Positions 15,811 through 23,190 of a stretch of 47,324 bases of DNA are shown here, piece after piece (position 1 is the first letter of the stretch; each line of letters opens with the position of its first letter). The notes below the pieces were generated by a model that worked only from the letters and a program-made list of their open reading frames with translations, did no database searches and was not told where the DNA came from. The translations under genes and the position numbers were made by a program. The stretch is from Psychrobacter sp. FME13 (GTDB lineage: Bacteria; Pseudomonadota; Gammaproteobacteria; Pseudomonadales; Moraxellaceae). The DNA lies in NCBI RefSeq assembly GCF_014861395.1, contig NZ_RRYV01000010.1:1-47324 (forward strand). Direction: 5' to 3'.

Positions 15811-15986
15811 TAGGGTGTGTCCCCATGTTGAACATAGAGATAAAAATGAGATAAATAGCAGTCAAACTAAGAAAAATAGTGCAGATAATATCGAGATATT
15901 AGCAAGCTACTTAACGCAGTTTGGCAAATACTTAGCCATTTTTAGCCCATTTAATACTGATTGTTCAGATTGGGGACACGCCCATA
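15811..15986. mobile_element. MITE-like element with 22-base inverted ends
   Basis: The ends 15813-15834 and 15962-15983 are inverted repeats sharing GGG(T/C)GTGTCCCCA and then TGAACA, with four mismatches in 22 bases. The enclosed 127 bases encode nothing credible. Both ends are flanked by TA, which suits a TA target duplication as made by IS630/Tc1-type transposases. No transposase lies in the window, so it must have been moved in trans. Confidence 0.65.
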
Positions 15987-16064
15987 GACTTCTTGCGAAA
16001 GTGTCAGTTAACTGGTTTCTAATAACGAAACCATAAAAGCTAGCAATGACTGATGCAAGAAGTC
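15987..16064. repeat. 78-base palindromic element abutting the MITE
   Basis: GACTTCTTGC at 15987-15996 and GCAAGAAGTC at 16055-16064 are perfect 10-base inverted ends around a central GGTTTC-N7-GAAACC hairpin (16014-16032). It directly touches the previous element and lies just before prpC, ending about 65 bases before its start. Confidence 0.6.
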
Positions 16065-16128
16065 ACATTATAAGAAACACCTTTTTTTACTTTTCACCCA
16101 AAAAGCTACCAACAAAAGGAATTCAATC

Positions 16129-17256
16129 ATGGCAGCACAAAAACAACTTTCAGGCGCAGGTCTACGAGGTCAGGTCGCTGGCAAGACGGCACTATCAACC
16201 GTTGGTAAATCAGGCTCAGGTCTGACGTATCGCGGTTATGACGTATCAGAACTCGCAGACAAATGCATCTTTGAAGAGGTGGCCTACTTGCTACTTTATG
16301 GCAACTTGCCAAACCAAAGCCAACTTGATGCTTATCAAGCCAAGCTCAAAACATTACGTGGTCTACCACAAGCGCTAAAAGACGTACTTGAACGCATCCC
16401 AAGCGATTCGCACCCAATGGATGTACTACGTACCGGTTGCTCTATGCTGGGTAACCTTGAAACTGAGACTGACTTTGCCGAAGAAAAAGACAAAACAGAC
16501 CGCATGTTGGCGGTTTTCCCATCAATCATTAACTACTGGTATCGCTTCACGCATGACAACGTGCGTATCGAAACCGAAACGGATGATGAAACCATCGGTG
16601 GCCATTTCTTACATCTGTTAAAAGGCGAAAAACCAAACGAGCTACACACAAAAGTGATGAATATCTCACTTATTTTGTATGCTGAGCATGAGTTCAATGC
16701 TTCAACCTTTACCGCTCGTGTGTGTGCGTCTACCTTATCTGACATTCATTCTTGTATCACAGGTGCAATTGGCTCATTGCGTGGTCACTTGCATGGCGGT
16801 GCGAACGAAGCTGCGATGGATATGATTGAAGGTTTTGGTTCAGCCGATGAAGCCGAAACCGAGATGTTAGCTATGCTGGCACGTAAAGATAAAATCATGG
16901 GCTTTGGTCATGCCATCTATAGCGAATCAGATCCTCGTAACGTCGTAATTAAAGGTTGGGCTGAGAAGCTAGCCGCTGACGTTGGTGATGAGGTGCTATA
17001 CCCCGTATCAGTACGCTGTGAAGAGGTCATGTGGCGCGAGAAAAAACTGTTCTGTAATGCTGACTTTTTCCATGCGTCTGCTTATCACTTTATGGGTATT
17101 CCAACCAAACTGTTCACTCCAATCTTTGTGTGCTCACGCTTAACAGGTTGGGCATCTCATGTATTTGAGCAACGTGCTAACAACCGTATCATCCGTCCAA
17201 GTGCAGAATATACGGGTGAAGAGCTGCGTCCAGTACCAGATATGAGTGCGCGTTAA
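16129..17256 (+). CDS. prpC: 2-methylcitrate synthase
   Basis: A 375-residue type II citrate-synthase-fold enzyme that condenses propionyl-CoA with oxaloacetate to 2-methylcitrate. The catalytic residues are visible: His222 in GHLHGGANEAAM, His261 in GFGHAIY and Asp312 in NADFFHASAYHFMG. The short length and SKSGLTYRGYDV-type N-terminus (here GKSGSGLTYRGYDV) fit PrpC rather than the longer housekeeping citrate synthase. AAGGAATTC precedes the ATG. The two palindromic elements in the preceding 320 bases may add a promoter or attenuate read-through from prpB. Confidence 0.95.
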   Translation: MAAQKQLSGAGLRGQVAGKTALSTVGKSGSGLTYRGYDVSELADKCIFEEVAYLLLYGNLPNQSQLDAYQAKLKTLRGLPQALKDVLERIPSDSHPMDVLRTGCSMLGNLETETDFAEEKDKTDRMLAVFPSIINYWYRFTHDNVRIETETDDETIGGHFLHLLKGEKPNELHTKVMNISLILYAEHEFNASTFTARVCASTLSDIHSCITGAIGSLRGHLHGGANEAAMDMIEGFGSADEAETEMLAMLARKDKIMGFGHAIYSESDPRNVVIKGWAEKLAADVGDEVLYPVSVRCEEVMWREKKLFCNADFFHASAYHFMGIPTKLFTPIFVCSRLTGWASHVFEQRANNRIIRPSAEYTGEELRPVPDMSAR

Positions 17257-17381
17257 TTATTTAAAGTAGGATAATTTTTTTAAGATGTGCTTTGCGTGCT
17301 GAGAGTTAGACAACCTTTAACTGGCGCGCATGGCACACTCTATACTTAACTTTTGATATCTATGTTTACGTTTGGAGAAGT

Positions 17382-17777
17382 ATGATGACAGTATGGCCAT
17401 CATATGTCGTTTGGGTGGCAAGCTTCTTATGGTTAGTGGTATTACTAATCAAACCTATCGTCTATCCTCACCAAAACCAAAAGACGTCAAAAGTAGATAT
17501 ATTTATTTTCATAATATCAGCAATCACTCTACTCAGTTTTAGTTATACCAGTATCAAGTTTACGATGGATTTTTCTCAGAATAGTTTAAGTCGAGAGTGG
17601 TTAGATTTTTTGCTCAACTTATGGGGTTCTTTGTTTGTCATCAATATAGTATGCATGATAATGGCTTGGGCTAAATTATTTCGCCAAAATGCTCCGTCCT
17701 CGCATACCAATTGGTTTTTTATATTCACTACGACATTAGGAGTCGGTCATATACTGGCTTTAGGATCTTATGTTTAA
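17382..17777 (+). CDS. small four-span membrane protein
   Basis: A 131-residue hydrophobic protein that I do not assign to a family. Four probable membrane spans lie near 5-24, 40-60, 78-98 and 110-130, with short loops. A GGAGAA ribosome site precedes tandem ATG codons, so either Met could start it. It lies between prpC and acnD in the same direction, an unusual place for an extra gene, and might be a transport or stress protein of the cluster or simply a passenger. An imperfect inverted repeat (GTGC/GCAC arms, about 17287-17337) stands upstream. Confidence 0.7.
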   Translation: MMTVWPSYVVWVASFLWLVVLLIKPIVYPHQNQKTSKVDIFIFIISAITLLSFSYTSIKFTMDFSQNSLSREWLDFLLNLWGSLFVINIVCMIMAWAKLFRQNAPSSHTNWFFIFTTTLGVGHILALGSYV

Positions 17778-17911
17778 ACGTTCAATATCATTTTTTTAGC
17801 AAAGTCTTTTTTATCGCTTTTTATCGCTAAAAACGAGAAAACCAACGATTTTGCTAAGAGAATATCTTTTATTAATTTTAATCTAAACCAGCTAACCGCC
17901 AAAGGTGACTT

Positions 17912-20569
17912 ATGGACAATGCACTAGTACAACCAATGAACGAACCCTTTAAAAAACCACTTCCTGATACTGACCTTTACTACTTTGACACCCGAGAAGC
18001 TGTCGAGAGCATCGAAGCTGGCGCGTATGACAAACTACCTTTCTGTTCAAAAGTATTGTGCGAAAACCTAGTACGCCGTTGTCCACCAGAAGAGCTAACC
18101 AATGCACTTAAGCAGCATATCGACCGCAAGCAAGACCTTGACTTTCCTTGGTACCCTGCCCGTGTCGTTTGTCATGATATTTTGGGTCAGACGGCTTTTG
18201 TTGATTTGGCTGGCCTACGTGATGCTATCGCTGAGCAAGGTGGCGACCCTGCTAAAGTAAACCCTATCGTGCCAACTCAGCTTATCGTTGACCATTCATT
18301 AGCTGTTGAGCATGCAGGCTTTGAAGACAATGCGTTTGAGAAAAACCGTGCCATTGAAGAGCGCCGTAATGATGACCGTTTTCACTTTATCAACTGGTGC
18401 GAATACGCCTTTGATAACGTAAACGTGGTGCCACCAGGTAATGGCATTATGCACCAAATCAACCTAGAAAAAATGTCACCTGTAGTACAAGTGGTACAAA
18501 ACAAAGCAGGCGAAAAAGTCGCTTTTGCCGATACGTTAGTGGGTACAGATAGCCACACACCAATGGTCGATGCGCTCGGTGTTATCTCAATCGGTGTGGG
18601 CGGATTAGAAGCTGAAAGCGTGATGCTCGGCAATCCATCGTATATGCGCCTGCCTGATTACGTGGGTGTCAAACTTACAGGTAAATTGCAAAAAGGCATT
18701 ACTGGCACGGATTTGGTACTGGCCATGACTGAGTTTTTGCGTGATGCCGGTGTGGTTTCTACCTATATAGAATTCTTCGGTGATGGCGCACGCCAGCTGA
18801 CTGTCGGTGACCGCGCCTCTATCTCCAACATGACGCCTGAGTATGGCGCAACTGCTGCGATGTTCTATATCGATGAGCAAACCATCGACTATCTGCGTCT
18901 GACTGGTCGTAGTGAAGAACAAATCAAACTGGTTGAGCAGTATGCCAAACAAACTGGCCTATGGGCTGACGGTATGAAAAAAGCCGAATACGCACGCGTG
19001 CTTGAGTTTGATCTGTCATCAGTAGGCCGCAATTTGGCAGGGCCTTCGCGTCCACATGCCCGCGTATCGACCGATGATTTGGTTGCCAAAGGCATCGCTC
19101 ACGCTCCTGATGAGAAACTACCTGAATCAAAGGACGGTTTGATGCCAGATGGCGCAGTGATTATCGCGGCTATCACCAGCTGTACCAACACCTCAAACCC
19201 GCGCAATATGGTAGCAGCAGGCCTGGTGGCTCGTAATGCTAATGCCAAAGGATTATTACGGAAACCTTGGGTCAAATCATCCTTAGCACCTGGCTCAAAA
19301 ACGGTCAAAATGTACCTAGAAGAAGCAGGTCTGATGCCTGAGCTACAAGAAATCGGTTTTGACGTGGTTGGTTTTGCCTGTACGACCTGTAACGGCATGA
19401 GTGGTGCGCTAGACCCTGATATCGAAAAAGAAATCATCGACAATGATTTATTTACCACGGCAGTACTCTCAGGTAACCGTAACTTTGATGGACGTATCCA
19501 CCCTTATGCCAAGCAAGCATTCTTAGCATCGCCGCCATTGGTTATTGCGTATGCCATCGCTGGCAACATCCGTTTTGATATCGAAAAAGACTCATTGGGC
19601 AAAGACCAAGATGGCAATGATGTTTATCTAAAAGACATTTGGTTTGATGACGAAGAAGTCGATGCTATCGTTGCCGCTGCCGTTAAACCTGAACAGTTCG
19701 ATGCCGTTTATATTCCTATGTTTGATGAAACCAAAAAAGACATGGGTAAAACGCTAAGCCCTTTATATGACTGGCGTGAGATGACCACCTATATCCGCCG
19801 TCCACCGTATTGGGAAGGAAAAATGGCGAAGAAAAATACCCTAACAGGTCTGCGTCCGCTTGCCGTACTTGGTGACAACATCACAACCGACCATATGTCG
19901 CCATCAAATGCTATTCTTGGCTCATCAGCAGCTGGCGAGTATCTAGATACTATGGGTTTGCCTGCTGAGGACTATAACTCATACGCTACTCACCGCGGTG
20001 ACCATTTAACCGCGCAACGTGCCACCTTTGCCAATCCTAAGTTATTGAACGAGATGGTACGCGATGAGGAAGGTGAAATTATCCAAGGCTCATTGGCCCG
20101 CGTCGAGCCAGAAGGTCAAGTGATGCGTATGTGGGAAGCGATTGAAACCTACATGAACCGTGAGCAACCGCTTATCATCATCGCAGGTGATGGCTATGGT
20201 CAAGGCTCTAGCCGTGACTGGGCTGCCAAAGGCGTGCGTCTCGCTGGTGTAGAAGCCGTCGTTGCTGAGGACTTTGAGCGTATTCATCGTCAAAACTTAG
20301 TTGGTATGGGTGCCCTACCTCTGCAGTTCGAAGAAGGCACGACTCGCAACACGTTAAATATCGATGGTACAGAAACCTTTGATGTCACAGGTGAAGTCTC
20401 TGCTGGCGGATTGATGATGTTGGTGATTCATCGTACCGACGGCAGTATCACAGAAGCGCCTATTATTTGCCGCTTAGATACAGCTGATGAAGTAAAAATG
20501 TATAACGCGGGCGGTATGCTACAACGCTTTGCCAAAGAGTTCATCGAAGGTACGTTAGATATTGTTTAA
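17912..20569 (+). CDS. acnD: Fe/S-dependent 2-methylcitrate dehydratase AcnD
   Basis: An 885-residue aconitase-superfamily enzyme that dehydrates 2-methylcitrate to 2-methylaconitate; it needs PrpF, encoded downstream, to give the isomer used next. The [4Fe-4S] ligands are Cys424 in AITSCTNTSN and Cys490 and Cys493 in FACTTCNGMSG. The substrate-binding motifs VGTDSHTPMVDALG and YGQGSSRDWAAKG are intact. Residues 640-885 are the swivelling C-terminal domain. The neighbours prpB, prpC and prpF distinguish it from AcnA. AGGTG precedes the ATG by five bases. A terminator follows the stop. Confidence 0.94.
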   Translation: MDNALVQPMNEPFKKPLPDTDLYYFDTREAVESIEAGAYDKLPFCSKVLCENLVRRCPPEELTNALKQHIDRKQDLDFPWYPARVVCHDILGQTAFVDLAGLRDAIAEQGGDPAKVNPIVPTQLIVDHSLAVEHAGFEDNAFEKNRAIEERRNDDRFHFINWCEYAFDNVNVVPPGNGIMHQINLEKMSPVVQVVQNKAGEKVAFADTLVGTDSHTPMVDALGVISIGVGGLEAESVMLGNPSYMRLPDYVGVKLTGKLQKGITGTDLVLAMTEFLRDAGVVSTYIEFFGDGARQLTVGDRASISNMTPEYGATAAMFYIDEQTIDYLRLTGRSEEQIKLVEQYAKQTGLWADGMKKAEYARVLEFDLSSVGRNLAGPSRPHARVSTDDLVAKGIAHAPDEKLPESKDGLMPDGAVIIAAITSCTNTSNPRNMVAAGLVARNANAKGLLRKPWVKSSLAPGSKTVKMYLEEAGLMPELQEIGFDVVGFACTTCNGMSGALDPDIEKEIIDNDLFTTAVLSGNRNFDGRIHPYAKQAFLASPPLVIAYAIAGNIRFDIEKDSLGKDQDGNDVYLKDIWFDDEEVDAIVAAAVKPEQFDAVYIPMFDETKKDMGKTLSPLYDWREMTTYIRRPPYWEGKMAKKNTLTGLRPLAVLGDNITTDHMSPSNAILGSSAAGEYLDTMGLPAEDYNSYATHRGDHLTAQRATFANPKLLNEMVRDEEGEIIQGSLARVEPEGQVMRMWEAIETYMNREQPLIIIAGDGYGQGSSRDWAAKGVRLAGVEAVVAEDFERIHRQNLVGMGALPLQFEEGTTRNTLNIDGTETFDVTGEVSAGGLMMLVIHRTDGSITEAPIICRLDTADEVKMYNAGGMLQRFAKEFIEGTLDIV

Positions 20570-20597
20570 ACCTTTAGTATGATATGAGTATATAAGG

Positions 20598-20637
20598 AGC
20601 CGATGTTGTATAACCTTTTTATATGACATCGGCTTTT
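20598..20637 (+). terminator. Rho-independent terminator after acnD
   Basis: AGCCGATGT and ACATCGGCT form a nine-base stem with an inner TATA/TATA pairing, followed by TTTT. It lies 28 bases after the acnD stop and would separate the toxin-antitoxin pair and prpF from the upstream transcript. Confidence 0.75.
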
Positions 20638-20705
20638 ATTTGCTTTTGCGTTCTATACACTGAGTTTTGTCACTTACTCCTAAGTATTAGATAGTAGCTA
20701 AATAT

Positions 20706-20751
20706 TGAGTTTACTTAATCAATGGCGTAATATGTACCATATATTGTACAA
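20706..20751 (+). promoter_or_regulatory. promoter and TGTAC operator of the toxin-antitoxin pair
   Basis: TTGAGT (20706-20711), a 17-base spacer and TAATAT (20729-20734) form a plausible sigma-70 promoter. The dyad TGTAC-N8-GTACA at 20734-20751 begins at the -10 box. YefM-YoeB of E. coli represses itself by binding sites with a TGTACA core, so this is very probably the autoregulatory operator. Confidence 0.65.
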
Positions 20752-20782
20752 GTTATGCAAAATATCATGAAAGGAGTAAGCC

Positions 20783-21088
20783 ATGAGAGTCGTTAGTTTT
20801 TCAGAAGCCAGAAAACACCTAAAATCCGTCCTAGATACGGTAAACGATGATGCCAACGCCACTATCGTAACCCGCCGTGACGCTGATGATGCGGTTGTGA
20901 TGTCGCTTGATTATTACAATAGCCTGATGGAAACTGTCTATCTATTAAAGTCTCCTGCCAATGCAGCGCACTTAGCGGATTCTATTGCTCAATATAAAGC
21001 TGGCAAGACCGTTACGCGTGAGCTAATTGATACGGCAGAAGATAGTGATGACAATGAGCATGCGGATAACGACATTGAGAGTGCTTAA
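20783..21088 (+). CDS. type II antitoxin, Phd/YefM family
   Basis: A 101-residue antitoxin. Residues 1-55 are the Phd/YefM dimer and DNA-binding domain (MRVVSFSEARKHLKSVLDTV, then ATIVTRR and VVMSLDYYNSLMETVYLL). Residues 56-101 are the flexible toxin-neutralising tail, here unusually acidic at its end (DSDDNEHADNDIES). It neutralises the following toxin and, with it, represses the promoter just upstream. A strong AGGAG precedes the ATG. It lies 35 bases before the toxin gene and after the acnD terminator. Confidence 0.92.
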   Translation: MRVVSFSEARKHLKSVLDTVNDDANATIVTRRDADDAVVMSLDYYNSLMETVYLLKSPANAAHLADSIAQYKAGKTVTRELIDTAEDSDDNEHADNDIESA

Positions 21089-21123
21089 ACTCAAAGGCTT
21101 GAATCAACGCAAAGGGTCTGACA

Positions 21124-21384
21124 ATGAGTGAACAACTAGCATGGACAGATGCTGCGTGGAAAGACTACCTGTACTGGCAAACGCAAGATAAAAAAACACT
21201 CAAACGTATTAACAAACTTATCACCGAATGTAAGCGTAATCCGTTTGAAGGCATTGGCAAACCTGAACCCCTAAAAGAAAACCTATCTGGATTTTGGTCA
21301 AGACGCATCGATGATGCCAATCGGTTGGTATATGCCGTCGATGATAACTATCTGACGATTATCTCTTGTCGCTATCATTATTAA
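21124..21384 (+). CDS. type II toxin, YoeB/Txe family mRNA interferase
   Basis: An 86-residue RelE-fold ribosome-dependent mRNA endonuclease. The YoeB hallmarks are intact: the WTDAAWKDYLYWQ start, GIGKPEPLKENLSGFWSRRI with the catalytic Glu and Arg, and a C-terminus of RYHY whose His and Tyr match His83-Tyr84 of E. coli YoeB. The toxin therefore looks active and held by the antitoxin in front. No terminator lies between it and prpF, which begins 79 bases later, so its transcript may run into prpF. Confidence 0.93.
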   Translation: MSEQLAWTDAAWKDYLYWQTQDKKTLKRINKLITECKRNPFEGIGKPEPLKENLSGFWSRRIDDANRLVYAVDDNYLTIISCRYHY

Positions 21385-21463
21385 TAAGCACTTTTAGTCA
21401 TTCATGTTTACTTGCTGATGGCACCATCCTAATCTTACAACAATATAAAAAGGACTTAATACA

Positions 21464-22717
21464 GTGGCTCAAACCAATCCTAAATCCAAACCTTCTTTCG
21501 CTCCGCAAATATCAGTCCCCGCCACCTATATGCGCGGTGGTACCTCAAAAGGCACTTTCTTTAAACTGTCTGATTTACCTGAGCGTTGCCAAGTCGCTGG
21601 CGAGTCACGTGATAAGTTTTTGCTACGTGTGATTGGTAGCCCAGACCCTTATGGTAAGCAAATCGATGGCTTGGGTAATGGCAGCTCTAGCACCTCAAAA
21701 ACGGTTATTTTATCTCCAGCAAATGATGACAGCCACGATGTCAATTATCTATTTGGACAAGTCAATATCGCCAAACCCATGATTGACTGGGCGGGTAACT
21801 GCGGCAACTTAACCGCAGCTGTTGGTGCTTGCGCCATTAACATGGGGCTAGTTGCTGCCGACAAGATTGCTAATAGCATCGATGACAATACTAAAAGCGG
21901 CATTTGTGAAGTACGCATTTGGCAAGAAAACATCGGCAAAACTATCATTGCCCATGTTCCCGTCTATCAAGACGCAGATAAAAAAGTCCAGGTTCAAGAA
22001 ACAGGCGACTTTGAATTAGACGGCGTCACCTTTCCCGCCGCTGAAGTCAAAATTGAGTTTATCGATCCAGTCGATGCCACCAGCGACATGTTCCCTACTG
22101 GCAACTTGGTCGATGACTTCGATGTAACGGGTTGCGGTTTAAATACCGATAGCGTCAAAGCTACCTTTATTAGCGCTGGTATCCCGACCATCTTTATGAA
22201 AGCAGAAGATTTGGGGTTTATGGGTACTGAATTGCAAGGTGATATCAATAGCGACAGCGAGCTACTTGCTAAGCTTGAGACTATCCGCGCCAAAGGCGGT
22301 GTGGCGATGGGATTATTTAAAGATGTGAGCGAGGCACAGACCAGTCAACACATTCCTAAAATCGCTTGGGTGGGCGCAGCACAGAGCTATACCGCCTCTA
22401 GTGGTAAGTCGGTCGATGCTGGCGAAATTGATTTAGTGGTACGTGCCATGAGTATGGGGCAATTGCATCACGCCATGATGGGTACAGCAGCTGTCGCCAT
22501 TGCTGCAGCAGCAACCACACAAGGAACCTTAGTAAATGAGGCCGCTGGTGGTCAGAAGTTCGATGAAGTACGTTTTGGTCACCCATCAGGTACTCTACTA
22601 GTAGGCGGCAAAACAGAACAAGTCGATGACCGCTGGCAAGCCAAAAAAGTCTCGATGAGCCGTTCAGCAAGGCGTATCATGGTTGGTGAGGTTTTTGTGC
22701 CAGCAGATGCTTTTTAG
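21464..22717 (+). CDS. prpF: 2-methylaconitate cis-trans isomerase PrpF
   Basis: A 417-residue PrpF-family isomerase with a diaminopimelate-epimerase-like double fold. It isomerises the 2-methylaconitate made by AcnD so that aconitase can hydrate it. Family motifs are YMRGGTSKGTFFKL near the N-terminus, DGLGNGSSSTSK, the GNCGNLTAAVGACAI block with the catalytic-type Cys, and GHPSGTL near the end. The start is GTG, with AGGA about nine bases upstream; no nearer ATG exists. A toxin-antitoxin pair and a terminator separate it from acnD, so it needs its own or the toxin-antitoxin promoter. Confidence 0.94.
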   Translation: MAQTNPKSKPSFAPQISVPATYMRGGTSKGTFFKLSDLPERCQVAGESRDKFLLRVIGSPDPYGKQIDGLGNGSSSTSKTVILSPANDDSHDVNYLFGQVNIAKPMIDWAGNCGNLTAAVGACAINMGLVAADKIANSIDDNTKSGICEVRIWQENIGKTIIAHVPVYQDADKKVQVQETGDFELDGVTFPAAEVKIEFIDPVDATSDMFPTGNLVDDFDVTGCGLNTDSVKATFISAGIPTIFMKAEDLGFMGTELQGDINSDSELLAKLETIRAKGGVAMGLFKDVSEAQTSQHIPKIAWVGAAQSYTASSGKSVDAGEIDLVVRAMSMGQLHHAMMGTAAVAIAAAATTQGTLVNEAAGGQKFDEVRFGHPSGTLLVGGKTEQVDDRWQAKKVSMSRSARRIMVGEVFVPADAF

Positions 22718-22806
22718 TACGCCTCATAAGTAAAAACTAACAAATTGATAACTCCTAAGTGTTAGTATTAAGATCTGTTTGATATTCAAATATTAGGTAT
22801 AACACA

Positions 22807-23160
22807 ATGAGTAGGCAAGATTTTGAGCAAGTCATCAGCCCTTTCTTCTGGGTCGAGCACGAAGATAGCGTTTCTGTATGTTTGAGCGATGTGGGTTCTT
22901 ATAAAGCTGAAGTTTTTGCCACACGTGCCAACGAAGGGTTTGAAGGCAATGGTTATGATTGGGGAAGTTTAGCCACTGTATTCTTGCAAGAAAAATATCC
23001 AGAATGGCAAAATGTGATCAAATTCGATCCAGAAGGCAGTATGTTTGTGGCGTATTCATCAGATAAAAATGCCCTGAGTACTTTTACTGTGGCCTTTAAG
23101 CAAGCATGCGATGACCACAATTTGATAGTAGATTTATTTTCACGTGCTGAACTAGATTAA
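22807..23160 (+). CDS. Imm51-like immunity family protein
   Basis: A 117-residue cytosolic protein resembling the Imm51 family found as immunity proteins in polymorphic toxin loci. Marks are the repeated small beta strands, EGFEGNGYDWGSLATVFL in the middle, FDPEGSMFVAYS, and the C-terminal LFSRAELD. No toxin, secretion gene or other immunity gene is nearby, so it is either an orphan immunity gene or a family member with a housekeeping role. It has a weak ribosome site (TAGGTAT) and is followed after 30 bases by the ABC exporter gene. The family call rests on motif memory. Confidence 0.6.
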   Translation: MSRQDFEQVISPFFWVEHEDSVSVCLSDVGSYKAEVFATRANEGFEGNGYDWGSLATVFLQEKYPEWQNVIKFDPEGSMFVAYSSDKNALSTFTVAFKQACDDHNLIVDLFSRAELD

Positions 23161-23190
23161 CTAACGGTAATCGCTACGGTTATTTTCGAT

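Noticed and set aside
15815-16036. 73-residue open frame inside the MITE
   Set aside because: It spans the end of one palindromic element and into the next, has no ribosome site, and its start codons derive from the inverted repeat.
18382-19458. several minus-strand frames under acnD
   Set aside because: They mirror the codon pattern of acnD and have no family features.
20783-21384. antitoxin and toxin as parts of propionate metabolism
   Set aside because: Both are complete standard YefM/YoeB-type proteins with their own promoter and operator; the position is best explained by insertion.
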